A DNA stretch of 64,000 nt from Cordilura impudica (Eukaryota; Arthropoda; Insecta; Diptera; Scathophagidae), in assembly GCA_963682025.1 (NCBI GenBank), contig OY821519.1, positions 133,711,612 to 133,775,611 on the forward strand. Direction: 5' to 3'. A model generated the notes under the pieces. The model did no database searches. It saw nothing but the letters and a program-made list of their open reading frames with translations, and was not told the DNA's origin. A program made the translations under genes and the position numbers. Below are positions 46,440 through 57,409 of the stretch, piece after piece (position 1 is the stretch's first letter; the number at the start of each line of letters is the position of its first letter).

Positions 46440-46840
46440 TTGCAGTAACCGTGCTGTCAATTTGAATTATGTCCCTGATCACATTTATTTGTGCTCTTGA
46501 TGCCCTCATATTCCTGATCAATTTATTTGTATTCCTGATATTCGGATGTCCTGATGTTCCAGATCAATTTCATTACGTTCCTGAGATTCCTGATCCCTAC
46601 CGTACTTTGCTGGCTATTATAAGCAATTTGTTGATTGTTTTGTGTTTATTTCACCTCTGTTATCTTTGTGTCTACCTGTATATGTAATCTCTCTGTGTTG
46701 TAATGTGTCCGTTTTTTAATGTGACCGTGTTCTTATGTGCTTCTTGTTATGCCAACTTTAATTTCGTCCCTGTTATCCTAATGTTCCTTATCAATTTTAT
46801 GTTCCTGATGTCGTGATGTTCCAGATCAATCTTATGATGT
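46440..46840. repeat. Imperfect minisatellite of TGTTCCTGATCAATTT type
   Basis: Variants of 'ttcctgatcaattt(at)' recur about ten times (for example 46478, 46511, 46553, 46580, 46783, 46820) downstream of the LINE-A copy. Possibly its 3' UTR. A 72-codon frame across it is a by-product of the repeat. Confidence 0.55.
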
Positions 46841-46852
46841 TTCTAATGATAT

Positions 46853-47616
46853 TTATACCCTATACCACTATGTGGTTTGGGTATAATTACTTTGTGCTGC
46901 TGTTTGTAACTACCAAAAATTTTATTATACCGATCGAATCAGAATCACTAACTGATTCGATGTAACGATGTCCGTCCGTCCGTCCGTCCGTACGTCTGTG
47001 TGTCCATGTAAACATTTTAATCAAACTGCAGGTCGCAAATATGAATAGATTTTAATGAAATTTGATATATAAGCTTTTATCAGCCACATGATGAAAGCTG
47101 TTGAAATTGGTGAGAATCGATCCATGTTCAGACCTAGCCCCCGTACAAATGACCCTATGAAATCGACATAAATTGCCATAAGATCCAAATTGTCATATAC
47201 ATCTTACTCAAATTGGGTTTGTATGCGGTTATTACATCCAATTAATCAGTAGTCCAAAAATGATGCCTATGGGACAACTCTTAATCATAGGCCCCATATA
47301 GAGCTGCTTCCCGATCTTCACTTAAATCTATCAAAAAACAAAAATATTGCACTGATTCTTCTCAAATTTTGTTTGTATATATTTTTGCAAAATACAAGAG
47401 ACTTTACCGAACATAGTCAGGATCGGTATATTTTTGGGCCTAGTCCCCATATAGATATAGCACCCGATATGTACTTTTTCATATCTGCAGCCAAAAAAAT
47501 TAATAAAAATCCCACTTAAATTTGGCTTATGCTTATTTTCTATGTCGAGTTAATTGGGCCTAGAAATAAGGGTCTCTAAACGCATGGTATATGGTATCAT
47601 ATAGTCGGTCTAGACC
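46853..47616 (+). mobile_element. HINE family 1, cut off inside its 3' palindrome
   Basis: The intact 5' end TTATACCCTATACCACTATG and a GTCC run at 46971-46991. The sequence stops exactly inside the palindrome (AGTCGGTCTAGACC, then unrelated TGTACGG). The terminal CTTACTTGTT is missing. Confidence 0.75.
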
Positions 47617-48671
47617 TGTACGGTGGTTGAAAACGAAAAAGTTGTTTTACTAATTCCTAATTCTTGGAACTTCCCTTTTTAATTACTTCTACCTAAATCG
47701 CTATTTATTTAATGGTTTTGGGATTTCTTACGCAAATTATCGTCTAAGACCGTTTTCTTTTCAAATAAAATTTATTGAAGAAACTGAGAAACATATTATA
47801 GATCAAACAGAAGGCAAAAGAGACTAAGTTTAGTTTTTCAAAAAGCTTGAAAAAAAATAATTTTTGCAACATTTTGCTTCATATGCACCACAAAAATTTT
47901 TTAAATCAATTTTTTTAAAAATTTTGATTGTTGCACAGGTCTCTAGCAATAATTTGGCTTTGCAGATTAAAAAAATATCAATTAATCGACGAGTTATAGC
48001 CAAAAAACCATATAAATAATATGCTGAAAATCGGCATTTGACTGCAAAGTTCGAAGGTCGATTAAAAAAAATTCGAACTAACATAAACAAACGCCGCGAT
48101 ACGGGTCTTCTAATTTATCCTCTATTTTCACCTCTCACTCTCAGAATCGACCTAACTTTTGCTAACCTGAATTTGTTCCACACTCAAAAAGTTTATATAC
48201 CAAATTCCATTTATATATATATATATTTGAATTATTGCGACCTTTAGTATGCGAGTACCAACAGACGGCCGGGCAAGCGTCGTTAAATCGATTAAAAAGT
48301 GATTTAGAGCCGATCGGTAGAAGAGGTGTGCGTACAACACACAAACACAAACCCATTAAATTTTGTCAAAAATTTTCTTCTTTACTTACCCTTTTTATGA
48401 AAAAAAAAAAAATTATATAAATTTGTAATAAATAATTATCATAGTAATTAAAAGAAAATAGTGATGTATATCACATTAAATATTTTTAATAAAAGGTAAA
48501 TTTTTTTTAAAACTTAGTTATAAGAATAAGTTTTAAGTAAGCTTTTAAAAAATGCATTTTTGCATTGTGCCTTTCTAAGAAAAGGCACTTTTTAACAAAG
48601 GTACTATTTTAAGATAAGGTACTTGTAAAAAAAAGTTTTTTTTCCAGAAACGTACTTTTTTTAAAGAAGAC
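47617..48671. other. Unassigned stretch with a HINE scrap
   Basis: 48185-48325 on the minus strand is a diverged HINE piece (TTATATACCAAATTCCAT, CAGACGGCCGGG, CGTTAAATCGATTAAAAAGT). Nothing else is recognised. Confidence 0.4.
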
Positions 48672-51025
48672 TATATGGTATGAATATATTAGACAATTGT
48701 TTACTGATAGAGTCCGATCAAATTATGAAGCGCAGATGCAACATCCACTTACAGGAACTTTTATCACTATAACAGAGGTAAAGTCTTACTGCACTATTAG
48801 AAGCAAAAAAAGCAAGTGGTCCTGGTGAGATTCCTTCTGATATAATGAAGTTGATAGATGATGATAATATCAAACTTTTAATAGATTTGCTTAACTTCAT
48901 CTATGAAACGGGTTAATACCCACAAGGTTGCCTTAGATCAATATCCATTCCTAAGAAAAATTACCCAAATATTGTAATGCTTATAGGCTTATCAGCCTAA
49001 TGAGCCATGCCCTCAAAATATTCCTCAGAATAATTCACTCCAGAATTTATGAAAAATGCGAAAAGGCAATGAGCGCTTCTAAGTTTGGCTTTAAAGGAAG
49101 AATGGGCACCCGCGAAGCACTTTTTTCTATACAGGCATTGGTTCAGAAATGCAGAAATGTACAGAAGGACGTTTTTTATGCTTTATTGATTACGAAAAAG
49201 CTTTCGACACAGGGCGACATGATAAAATAATGGAAATTCTTATGTCCATGAGAATAGATGACAAGGAAATTAGATACAAAGATGTCAACGGCAAATATAA
49301 TAATTTCCTGAGGAGTCATACAAGGCTCTGTATTGTCTCCATTATTATTCTATACCTATTCCGATAAAATGTTTCAAGAATCCATCAGCAGCGTTCAAAA
49401 GGGCATATATATAAACGGCACATCTTTTAACAACATTGGATATGCTGATGATATTATCTTACTGGCTGATAGTTTGTCTGGGCTTCAAGATCTAGTGGAC
49501 AAATTGACGACATACAGTGAAGCATATGGTCAGAAGATTAATATACGAAAAACAAAATACATGATCATTAACAGAAAAAATAACCACAACATAACCAGCT
49601 TAAAAATATAAAACTCCTATGTCGATAGAGTACAAGGCTTTAAACATCTAGGGGCTATACTCAATGACAAATGGAATGGCTCAAATCAAATAAAATACCG
49701 CATCGAAATGGCAAGAGAAGCATTTTTATACCCTATACCACTATGTGGTTTGGGTATAATGACTTTGTGCTGCTGTTTGTAACAACCAAAAATATTTGAC
49801 CTAGACCCATCTCTAATTATACCGATCGAATCAGAATCACTTTCTGAGTTGATTTAACAATGTCCGTCCGTCCGTCCGTCCGTCCGTCCGTCTGTGTGTC
49901 CATGTAAAGCTTGTAATCAAACTGCAGGTCGCAAATATGAATATATTTTGATGAAATTTGGTGTATAAGCTTTTATCAGCCATGGGATGAACGCTGTTAA
50001 ATTGGTGAGAATCGGTCCATGTTCAGACCTAGCCCCCATACATATTACCCATATGAAATCGACATAAATTTCCATAAGATCCAAATTGTCATATAGATCT
50101 TACTCAAATTGGGTTTGTATGCGTTCATTACATCCACTAATGAGTAGTCCAAAAATGATCCCTTTGACCCCATATAGAGCTGCTTCCCGATCTTCACTTA
50201 AATCTATTAAAAAACAAAAATATTGCACTGATTCTTCTCAAATTTTGTTTGTATATATTTTTGCAAAATACAAGAGACTTTACCAAACATGATCAGGATC
50301 GGTCCATTTTTGGACCTAGTCCCTTTATAGATATAGCATCCGATATGAACTTTTTCATATCTGCAGCCAAAAAAATTAATAAAAATCCCACTCAAATTTG
50401 GTTTTTGCTTATTTTCAATGTCCAGTTAGTTGGGCCTAAGAGATAGGGTTTCTAAACGCATGGTATAGGGTATCGTATAGTCGGTCTAGACCGACTATAA
50501 TTTTCTTACTTGTTTAGATATAAAAAAGTTTTCACCAGCCATGACATAAATTTTGAAACCAAATAAATATTTATTAAGACATATGTGTGGTCAGTCCTGC
50601 TATATGCAATGGAGGCATGGCCCATTACAGCAGTGGACATAAAGGACTGGAAGGATACTCAAAATACCATGGACCCACTTTATATCGAACAGCGAAGTTT
50701 TGAGAAAAGTTCACCGCATTAGAGGAGTTGTCGTCACTATAAAGAGACGAAAGACAGCATATTTCGGCCATATTATGAGAAACCCAAATTAAAGCTGTTA
50801 TAAGTTATAACGAGAGCAAATATTGAAGGAATTCGCACTAGGGGCACAAAGAAACAATATGGCTTAAAAATATTTAGGGGTGGATTGGTACCCGAGATGT
50901 AGGAAATCTTCTAAGCGAGGCGAGAAATAGAGACGGTTTTGCTGAAATTTTAAAAAACTTATGAGCTTATTGAAATGTAATTGTATTGGTCACTAACATT
51001 CAAAAATCGAATATGCAAATAAAGA
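48672..51025 (+). pseudogene. RTE-like LINE reverse transcriptase, split by a HINE ('LINE-D')
   Basis: Pieces in order: YIRQLFTDRVRSNYEAQM (48680), EAKKASGPGEIPSDIMKLID (48800), LIGLS-MSHALKIFLRIIHSRIY (48985-49050), FGFKGRMGTREALFS and FIDYEKAFDT (49085-49210), GYADDIILLADSLSGLQDL (49438-49500, catalytic YADD) and QKINIRKTKYMI. After the HINE at 49726-50514 the frame resumes with TYVWSVLLYAMEAWPIT (50577). The wording 'LMSH.LK..LRII..RIY' and 'GTREALFS.Q' is of the RTE/BovB kind rather than Jockey. Several frameshifts. The 3' end is near 51025. Confidence 0.75.
49726..50514 (+). mobile_element. HINE family 1, full-length, inside LINE-D (young subfamily)
   Basis: The best reference copy. Ends TTATACCCTATACCACTATG and TTTTCTTACTTGTT. 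The GTCC repeat at 49863-49892 is the longest in the window. The 3' perfect palindrome is 50476-50499. Both flanks are LINE-D sequence, so the borders are fixed by the host element: insertion is within a T-run (T before, T after), as reported for Helentron-type elements. Confidence 0.85.
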
Positions 51026-51054
51026 TGAAGAGAGGAAAATTCATGATTTTTTAA

Positions 51055-51495
51055 TTATTGAATCAATATGGTATGGTCAACGTTGTCAAACAATACCAAC
51101 ATTGCAACAAAGCCATCGCCAATTGCCTTTCTGAGATCTTTCGCTATATCAGTAAGAGCACTAATGCAACTATGTTTGGCCCGAAATCCAGATTGTTTAT
51201 AGGTCAACAAATTATGATGATTAATGTAATTATTTATTTGTAAATGTAGAATATTTTCAAATGATTTTGACAGATATGGTAATATGGCTACCGGACGATA
51301 CTCAGTGGGTGGCTTTGGTATTCGAAGAATTTTAGCCTGCTTCCATCTTAGTGGATAAGTGCTTCTCATAATTATTTTATTGCATATATTTGTAATTGTT
51401 GGTAGAAGAAGTAACGGGAGAATAATTTTTATAAAAGCGGGCTGGATACCATCAATGCCTGTAGCGTTTAACTTTATAGATAGGCAATTTAATAG
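51055..51495 (-). pseudogene. LINE-B reverse transcriptase, N-terminal part
   Basis: On the minus strand it reads LNATGIDGIQPAFIKIIL, LRWKQAKILRIPKP, EYRPVAILPYLSKSFENILH, SGFRAKHSCISALTDIAKDL and FDNVDHTIL, the fingers and start of the palm, with the usual DYSKAF motif damaged. It covers the portion missing from the other LINE-B copies. It stops abruptly at 51055, next to the end of LINE-D. Confidence 0.8.
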
Positions 51496-52400
51496 GCTAT
51501 ATAGAAGATTGGCAGCATAATATAAGATACATGAAAAAGTTTAAGGAGTGCATTAAAGGCGAAGAATACCTTTAAGATATCTAGGCAAGTTTGTCAACCC
51601 TAAATATATATAAAAAAAAACTGTAGTTTTATGTTTTGGGGGTAGGGTTTCGCGAAAACCAGTTGTAATAAAGTACATATTCGAATTTTGTTGACCAAAA
51701 ACTTTTGGAAAAGTGTACTTTAATAAAAGAATCTTGGGTTTGAATATTTTTAAAAAAGCATGAAAAATACTATTCACAATATAACGGATAGTTAAGATCA
51801 AATTGCCAGTAGAAAACGGCGTGCTATCCGAGAAAAATCCCTTCTCACTCAATATGTTACTTATTGTATTAATTTTAGAATTTCTGGGAGACGATGTTAC
51901 TAGAAAAAAATCTTTAAAATATATATATTACTTACTTCGGCCCACTCTTTTGTACACAGAAACATGAATTTATTAGGGATATACTTGTTAATGCCTAAAA
52001 TACACCTAAAATACAAGATGTTCTTCGTTATGCATTTTTAAAGAATCTGTCATTCTCGACATATCAATTGATATGTGACATTAGTAAAGATTTTTCGCAA
52101 TATTTAAATGTAAATACAAAAGCGAGAATTTTTTTTTACTATAATCAGTGATAGCTTTCCATTTCGTCTCGTTCTTGAATACATTGCGATTGATAAAATA
52201 ATAACACAATTTTGGAATAGAAATTTTAGCTTCATTTATGCACGTAACTTCAACGAATATAATTCTGATAGTATAAATAAAATATCATAATTTTAAGTCG
52301 TACGTAAAATATAACTCAAGTTTTTTTGCAAGAACAATAAAATTGAAAAAAATTGAGAACAAAAAAAAAAAAAATTAAATTAAATATATAAAAATAAAAC
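51496..52400. other. Unassigned AT-rich stretch
   Basis: A 99-codon minus-strand frame at 51553-51852 has no recognised motif. No gene supported. Confidence 0.3.
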
Positions 52401-52661
52401 CAATTAACAAAATTATAGTCAGTCTAGACCGAATATACGATACCCTATGCCATGGTTTAGAGACCCTATCACTTCGGTCGAACTAATTGGATATAGAAAA
52501 TAAGCATAAACCAAATTTGAGTGGCATTGTTGTTAATTTTTTTGGCTGCAGATATAAAAAAACTTCATATCGGGTTCTTTATTCATATGGGGACTAGGTC
52601 TAAAAATGGATCGAACCTGACCATATTTGGTAAAGTCAATTATATTTTGAAAAACTATATA

Positions 52662-53850
52662 AAGGGTCCGCTGAACGAATATGGTTGTGTATACGCTTGA
52701 ACAACGCTGGGAAATATTGCGACATTACTTTGAATATCATGGTAATGTTGCAGAATGTGTGCGAAAATTGCGTACGGATTTTGGAAGAAGAGAAGGACCG
52801 TCAGCTCCGTATGTTCATTATCTTGTGAAAAAAGTGAAAGAAACTGGAATCCTAATCGATAAACCAAAGCGTGAAAGGCCAAAAACAGTGCGAATACCCG
52901 AGAATTATGCTGCTGTGGCAGAAAGTGTGCGTGAAGCGCCATCAACATCAATTCACCGTCGTTCTAAAGAATTGAACATTTCGGAAGCATCATTGAGACG
53001 AATTTTGCATAAAGACCTTGGTATGACGCCATAAAAAGTCCAATTGGTTCAGGAGTTGTAGCCAACTGACCATCCAATGCGTTTTCGCTTTGCTAAGTGG
53101 GCCTGCGATCGACTTACAGAAGATGCCGATTTTGCCAAAAAAAATCATCTTTTCAGATGAAGCTCATTTTCATCTTGGCGGGTATGTAAACAAGCAAAAT
53201 TGTCGCATTTGGGGCACAGAAAACCCGCACGCATACATTGGAAAGCCGAGACTTCCAAAACGAGTCACTGTTTGGTGTGGATTTTGGTCCAGAGGCATAA
53301 CTGGGCCATTTTTCTTCGAAAATGAACAAGGAGTGGCCGTTACAGTCAATGGCGATCGTTATCGGGCCATGTTGAACGAATTTTTGTTCACAAAAATTGA
53401 AGAGGAGGATATTGGCAACATTTGGTTTCAACAGGACGGCGCTACGTGCCACACAGCCGAAGCTACACTCGATGTTTTGCGCCCTGTTTTTGAAGATCGC
53501 ATTATCAGCCGCAGAGCTGATGTCATTTGGCCACTTCGGAGCTGCGATTTGACACCGTTGGACTATTATTTGTGGGGTGCCCTTAAAGATAAGTGTTACG
53601 CCAGAGACAATTGATGCTTTAAAGGACAATATTCGTGAAGCCATTGGTGAAATACAGCTGCAAACAATCGATAATGTGCTTAAAAATCGGACCGATCGTG
53701 TAGGCTACTGCATGGCCAGCCGAGGCAGCCATTTGAATGAAATTATTTTCCATTAATAACCGGAAGGATTGCACTTTTAAATAAAAAACGAAGTTTGAGA
53801 TAATATTCAGCAGCATTTAAAAAAAAAAAAAAGTTATTTGGCGGACCCTT
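52662..53850 (+). mobile_element. mariner-type transposon copy 3, inside a HINE
   Basis: TA duplications at 52660-52661 and 53851-53852. The right end GGCGGACCCTT is intact. The left end keeps only AAGGGTCCGC and then jumps to CTGAACGAATATGG, having lost about 100 bp of 5' UTR between two TCCGC copies. Confidence 0.9.
52681..53759 (+). pseudogene. mariner-family transposase, broken (copy 3)
   Basis: Starts at ATG 52681. TAC becomes TAA at 53032-53034. A second stop lies in the next segment (GTTGTAGCC). The A-run before IIFSDEAHF has eight As, as in copy 2. The catalytic part is otherwise complete (DEAHF, QQDGATCH, SCDLTPLDYYLWG). Near 53603 a deletion of CAACAAG-type sequence shifts the frame so it ends at 53614. 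The remaining C-terminus is readable to 53759. It lacks the 45-bp deletion of copy 2. Confidence 0.9.
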
Positions 53851-54663
53851 TACAAACCAAATCTGAGAAAAGTTTGTGCAATATTTTTGTTTTTTGATAG
53901 ATTTAAGTGAAAATCCGGAAGCAGCTCTTTATGGGGCCCAATGATTAAGAACTGCCCTATAGGGATTATTTTTGGACTACTGATTAATGAATATAATACA
54001 CACATACAAACCCAATTTGACTGAGATCTATATAATAATTTGGATCTTATGGCAATTTATGTCGATTTCATAGGGGTCATTTGTGTGGGGCCTAGGTCTG
54101 AACATGGGCAGAATTCCACCAATTTCAATAACGTTGATCCTATGGCTGGTAAAAGCTTATATGCCAAATTTTATCAAAATAAATTTATATTTGCGACCTG
54201 TAGTTTGATTAAAAATTTACATGGTCACACAGACGGATGGACGGACGAACGGACGTACGGATGGACATCGATAAATTGACTCAGAAAGTGATTCTGAATC
54301 GATCGGTATTATAAAAGATGGATCTAAGACAAATATTTTTGGTAGTTACTAACAGCAGCACAAAGTCATTATACCCAAACCACATAGTGGCATAGGGTAT
54401 GTATGTAGAATGTATGGAATGTAAAACTACATGAACTAACAACTATAAGATATTTTCTACAAAGAAACTACAAAAAAGCAACACATAATTATAGGAAAAG
54501 AAATAAATATTTTGAAATTTGGAATGTTTCGGAATTTTGCATGTATGGTTTCTACCGAGTAAAAGCAAAGCTTTGAAATCAATGTTCCTGTGTAGTAAAA
54601 AATAATAAAATTTTTACTTAAGATGCACAAATATTTCACAAATCCTCCCATTGTCAATAATCT

Positions 54664-55088
54664 TTGCAGATTGCAGAGGAATTCACCAAAACACAGCAAA
54701 AATTATTACAATTCTTGTTTGACTTTTATAACAAACATCCATCGACAGTAAGAGAAATCTGGTACTCACAAACAAAGTTTTATAAAATCGCAAAATTTCC
54801 TAGATGTGTTGCAACCTTAGATTGTAATCACGTTACAATTATTTCCCCTGGTAAGATCGTATATTTTATAAATATTATAGGGTGCTTTTAATAATTTAGG
54901 TCGATATAAGAAAGAGATTTTCCTCTGAATATTCAAGCTGTGTGTGATGTGGATTTATGTTTCACATGTTTAGTCACACGCTGGCCTGGTTCAACTCATT
55001 TTCTTTCTGAAATTGTTTTTAATTCTCTCTTAAACTTTCAAGCATGTCTATACATAATGAAATTCAAGATTTTTTCATGTTTATTTTA
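54664..55088 (+). pseudogene. PIF/Harbinger nuclease remnant
   Basis: 54664-54855 reads SQTKFYKIAKFPRCVATLD then CNHVTIISPG, the first catalytic region of HARBI1-type nucleases. After a short segment that begins GTAAG and ends TTTAG (possible former intron), 54922-55060 reads DFPLNIQAVCDVDLCFTCLV then TRWPGSTHFLSEIVFNSL, matching 'INVQAVCD......ARWPGSTHD'. The expected Asp after GSTH is lost. N-terminus and the final Glu region are absent. Confidence 0.7.
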
Positions 55089-55194
55089 ACATTATTTTTC
55101 TTGTTTAACAGTGCTAGGAGAATAACTTTTAAATTGCTTTTTAAACTCTTTCTTTTAACTCTCTGTCTGTATGTCTGTCTGCCATGGGTGGACC

Positions 55195-55620
55195 CCATTC
55201 CCCCTTATCCAATTGATCTGAAACTTGGCTCATAGCCTTGTAGTGACTACAGATACATTTTGGATTAGTCACGCACAGTCACGCATGGCCATGGAGTGAT
55301 CTAAATGTCATTTCCCCTCATCAGATCGATCTCAAACTTGGTCCATACTCTTGCTGTGAAAAAACGATTAACTTTGACTTAGTCACACGCAGTCACGCAT
55401 AGTCACGCACAGTCATGGAGTGATTTAAAAACCATTTTCCCTTATCCGATCGATCTAAAACTTGGTCGATAGACTTTCTGTGAAAAAGATTAACTTTAAC
55501 ATAGTCGCGCACAGTCACGGACAGACTAAAACCCCACTTACCCTCATCCGATGGATCTGAAACTTTGTCCATAAATTTGTTGTGGCCAAAGATTAATTTT
55601 AAGATAGTCACACAGAGTTT
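55195..55620. repeat. Tandem repeat, about four ~115-bp units
   Basis: Anchors TTATCCAATTGATCTGAAAC (about 55205), CATCAGATCGATCTCAAAC, TATCCGATCGATCTAAAAC and CATCCGATGGATCTGAAAC recur every 100-125 bp. Each is followed by '..TTGGTC.AT', 'GATTAACTTT' and AGTCACGCACAGTCACG. Units are diverged. It directly follows the Harbinger remnant. Confidence 0.75.
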
Positions 55621-55920
55621 TAATAAAAACTTTGTTTTTATGGGTTAGATTATTGTTGATTGGTTTTGTTTTTCTTTTTAATTTTTCCTTCTTAAAAACC
55701 AGTTAATTCAAATTAACCCTCATTTATTTCAACTTTGTATCTTTTTAAACACAATTTTTGCTGTCACAATGAGGAACAAAAATAAAAATGAAAGAAAACA
55801 TAAAACAACGCCACTTTTATAATTACGAATTAAAAAACCCAAGAGAATTTCCGGGTACATGAAAGAAGGTACCCCATGTAATTCTCCTCTCACATATAAA
55901 CTCAGACGTTCACAAAGAAA
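55621..55920. other. AT-rich spacer
   Basis: Nothing recognised. Confidence 0.3.
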
Positions 55921-56696
55921 AACAAGTAAGAAGTCGGTAGAGACCGACTATATGATACCCTATACCATAAGTTTAGAGACCCTATCTCATAGGCACAACT
56001 AACTGGAAATAGAAAATAAGCATAAACCAAATTTGATTGGGATTTTTTTAATTTGGCTGCAGATAAAGTTCATATCGGATGCTATATCTATATGGGGACT
56101 CTGCCCAAAAATGGAACGATCCTGACCATGGTTGGTAAAGTCTCTTGTATTTTGCGAAAATATATACAAACAAAATTTGAGAAGAATCAGTGCAAGATTT
56201 TTGTTTTTTGATAGATTTAAGTGAAGATCGGGAAGCAGCTCTATATGGGGCCTATGACTAAGAGTTATCCAATAGGGATCATTTTTGGACTACTGATTAA
56301 TGGCTGCAATATATACATACAAACCCAATTTGACTAACATTTTTATGATAATTTAGATCTTATGGCAATATATGTTGATTTCATAGGGGTCATTTGTATG
56401 GGGGCTAGGTCTGCACATGGACCGATTCTCACCAATTTCAACAGCGTTCATCCCATGGCCGATGGAAGATCAAATATCAAATATCATCAAAACATATCCA
56501 TATTTGCGACCTGCAGTTTGATTACAAGCTTTCCATGAAAACACGGACGGACGGACGGATATCGTTAAATCGAATCAGACAGTGATTGTGATTCGATCTG
56601 TATAATTAATGATGAGTGTAGGTCAAATATTTTTGGTTGTTACAAACAGCAGCTCAAAGTCATTATACCCAAACCACATAGTGGTATAGGGTATAA
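55921..56696 (-). mobile_element. HINE family 1, nearly full-length
   Basis: AACAAGTAAG, then AGTCGGTAGAGACCGACT at the 3' end (ATTATA lost) and CCACATAGTGGTATAGGG at the 5' end. Long middle form (GACTAAGAGTTATCCAATAG). Confidence 0.8.
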
Positions 56697-57180
56697 TTAA
56701 CTGGGACTATGATTTATTTAACAATAGCGGATTATAACTCACGGTCCAATTTGGAGATGGGACTTTTTGAGGGTACAGCTCATCAGAGTATCTAGAAAAA
56801 TTATACAATGGATTTAAGATTGGGACGGGAAATATAATTGAGTTGTTGTTTTTGTGTTTCGAATCGCCGTTTCCCTATTCCATCTATGGGTATGAAAGTC
56901 ATATATCAACAGTTCAGGATATTATTGCTACATTGCTACATCAATACTACACAACATGTGAGTAAAAAACTTAGATGTTATACCGCCCTTTACAAGCATG
57001 CAACAGCAAAATTCTTATGAAATAAATATAAATAGAATATCACAGAATTGTGCCTAAAACCAAAATCCTGCAAACACATCAAGGAATAAATTAATAAATT
57101 ATTTTAGTTCATTGAAAATCATATTTATTAAAAACAATAGCAAAAATATAACTAAATAAATTATAAAAATAAATAAAGTG
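56697..57180. other. Unassigned
   Basis: A 60-codon plus-strand frame at 56838-57020 is not recognised. No gene supported. Confidence 0.3.
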
Positions 57181-57390
57181 GAGCGTTATTTTCTTTCATC
57201 AATTTTAATTTTAGCTCCTGTTCCAATTTTTTGTTTTTGCTTTTTTACTATTTTAAAAAAGTAAATTTTCTCTTTCATGCTTTTCCTCTTTGAGATCTCC
57301 AAATTCATCGAACAAATCATCCAGTTTGTCTTCACTTCGGTTCTTCTTCTTTGGCGTTTCATAAGAATCAGGGCCTTTAAAATTCTAAAA
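57181..57390 (-). pseudogene. Exon-like piece with charged coiled-coil coding (Harbinger accessory protein?)
   Basis: On the minus strand, after TTTTTAG (possible acceptor) at about 57388, one frame reads NFKGPDSYETPKKKNRSEDK, LDDLFDEFGDLKEEKHEREN then LLF-stop. A second frame downstream reads KKLEQELKLKLMKENNAPLY. Charged, helix-forming ends like this are common in the Myb/SANT-like second protein of Harbinger elements, and a Harbinger nuclease remnant lies about 2.1 kb away on the other strand. The link is inference; a last exon of a host gene is the alternative. Confidence 0.3.
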
Positions 57391-57409
57391 ACATAAATCA
57401 TTTTATAAA

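Larger units (their letters stand above)
52401..54400 (-). mobile_element. HINE family 1, split by mariner copy 3
   Basis: 52401-52661 (3' part, palindrome decayed to GTCAGTCTAGACCGAA) and 53851-54400 (rest, to CCACATAGTGGCATAGGG) are the two halves. Removing the mariner and one TA restores the ordinary HINE phrase ATATACAAACCAAAT. Confidence 0.85.

Noticed and set aside
53153..53644. 163-aa minus-strand frame inside mariner copy 3 (and similar frames at 4827-5126 and 26676-26918)
   Set aside because: Antisense shadow of the transposase. The plus strand carries all catalytic motifs.
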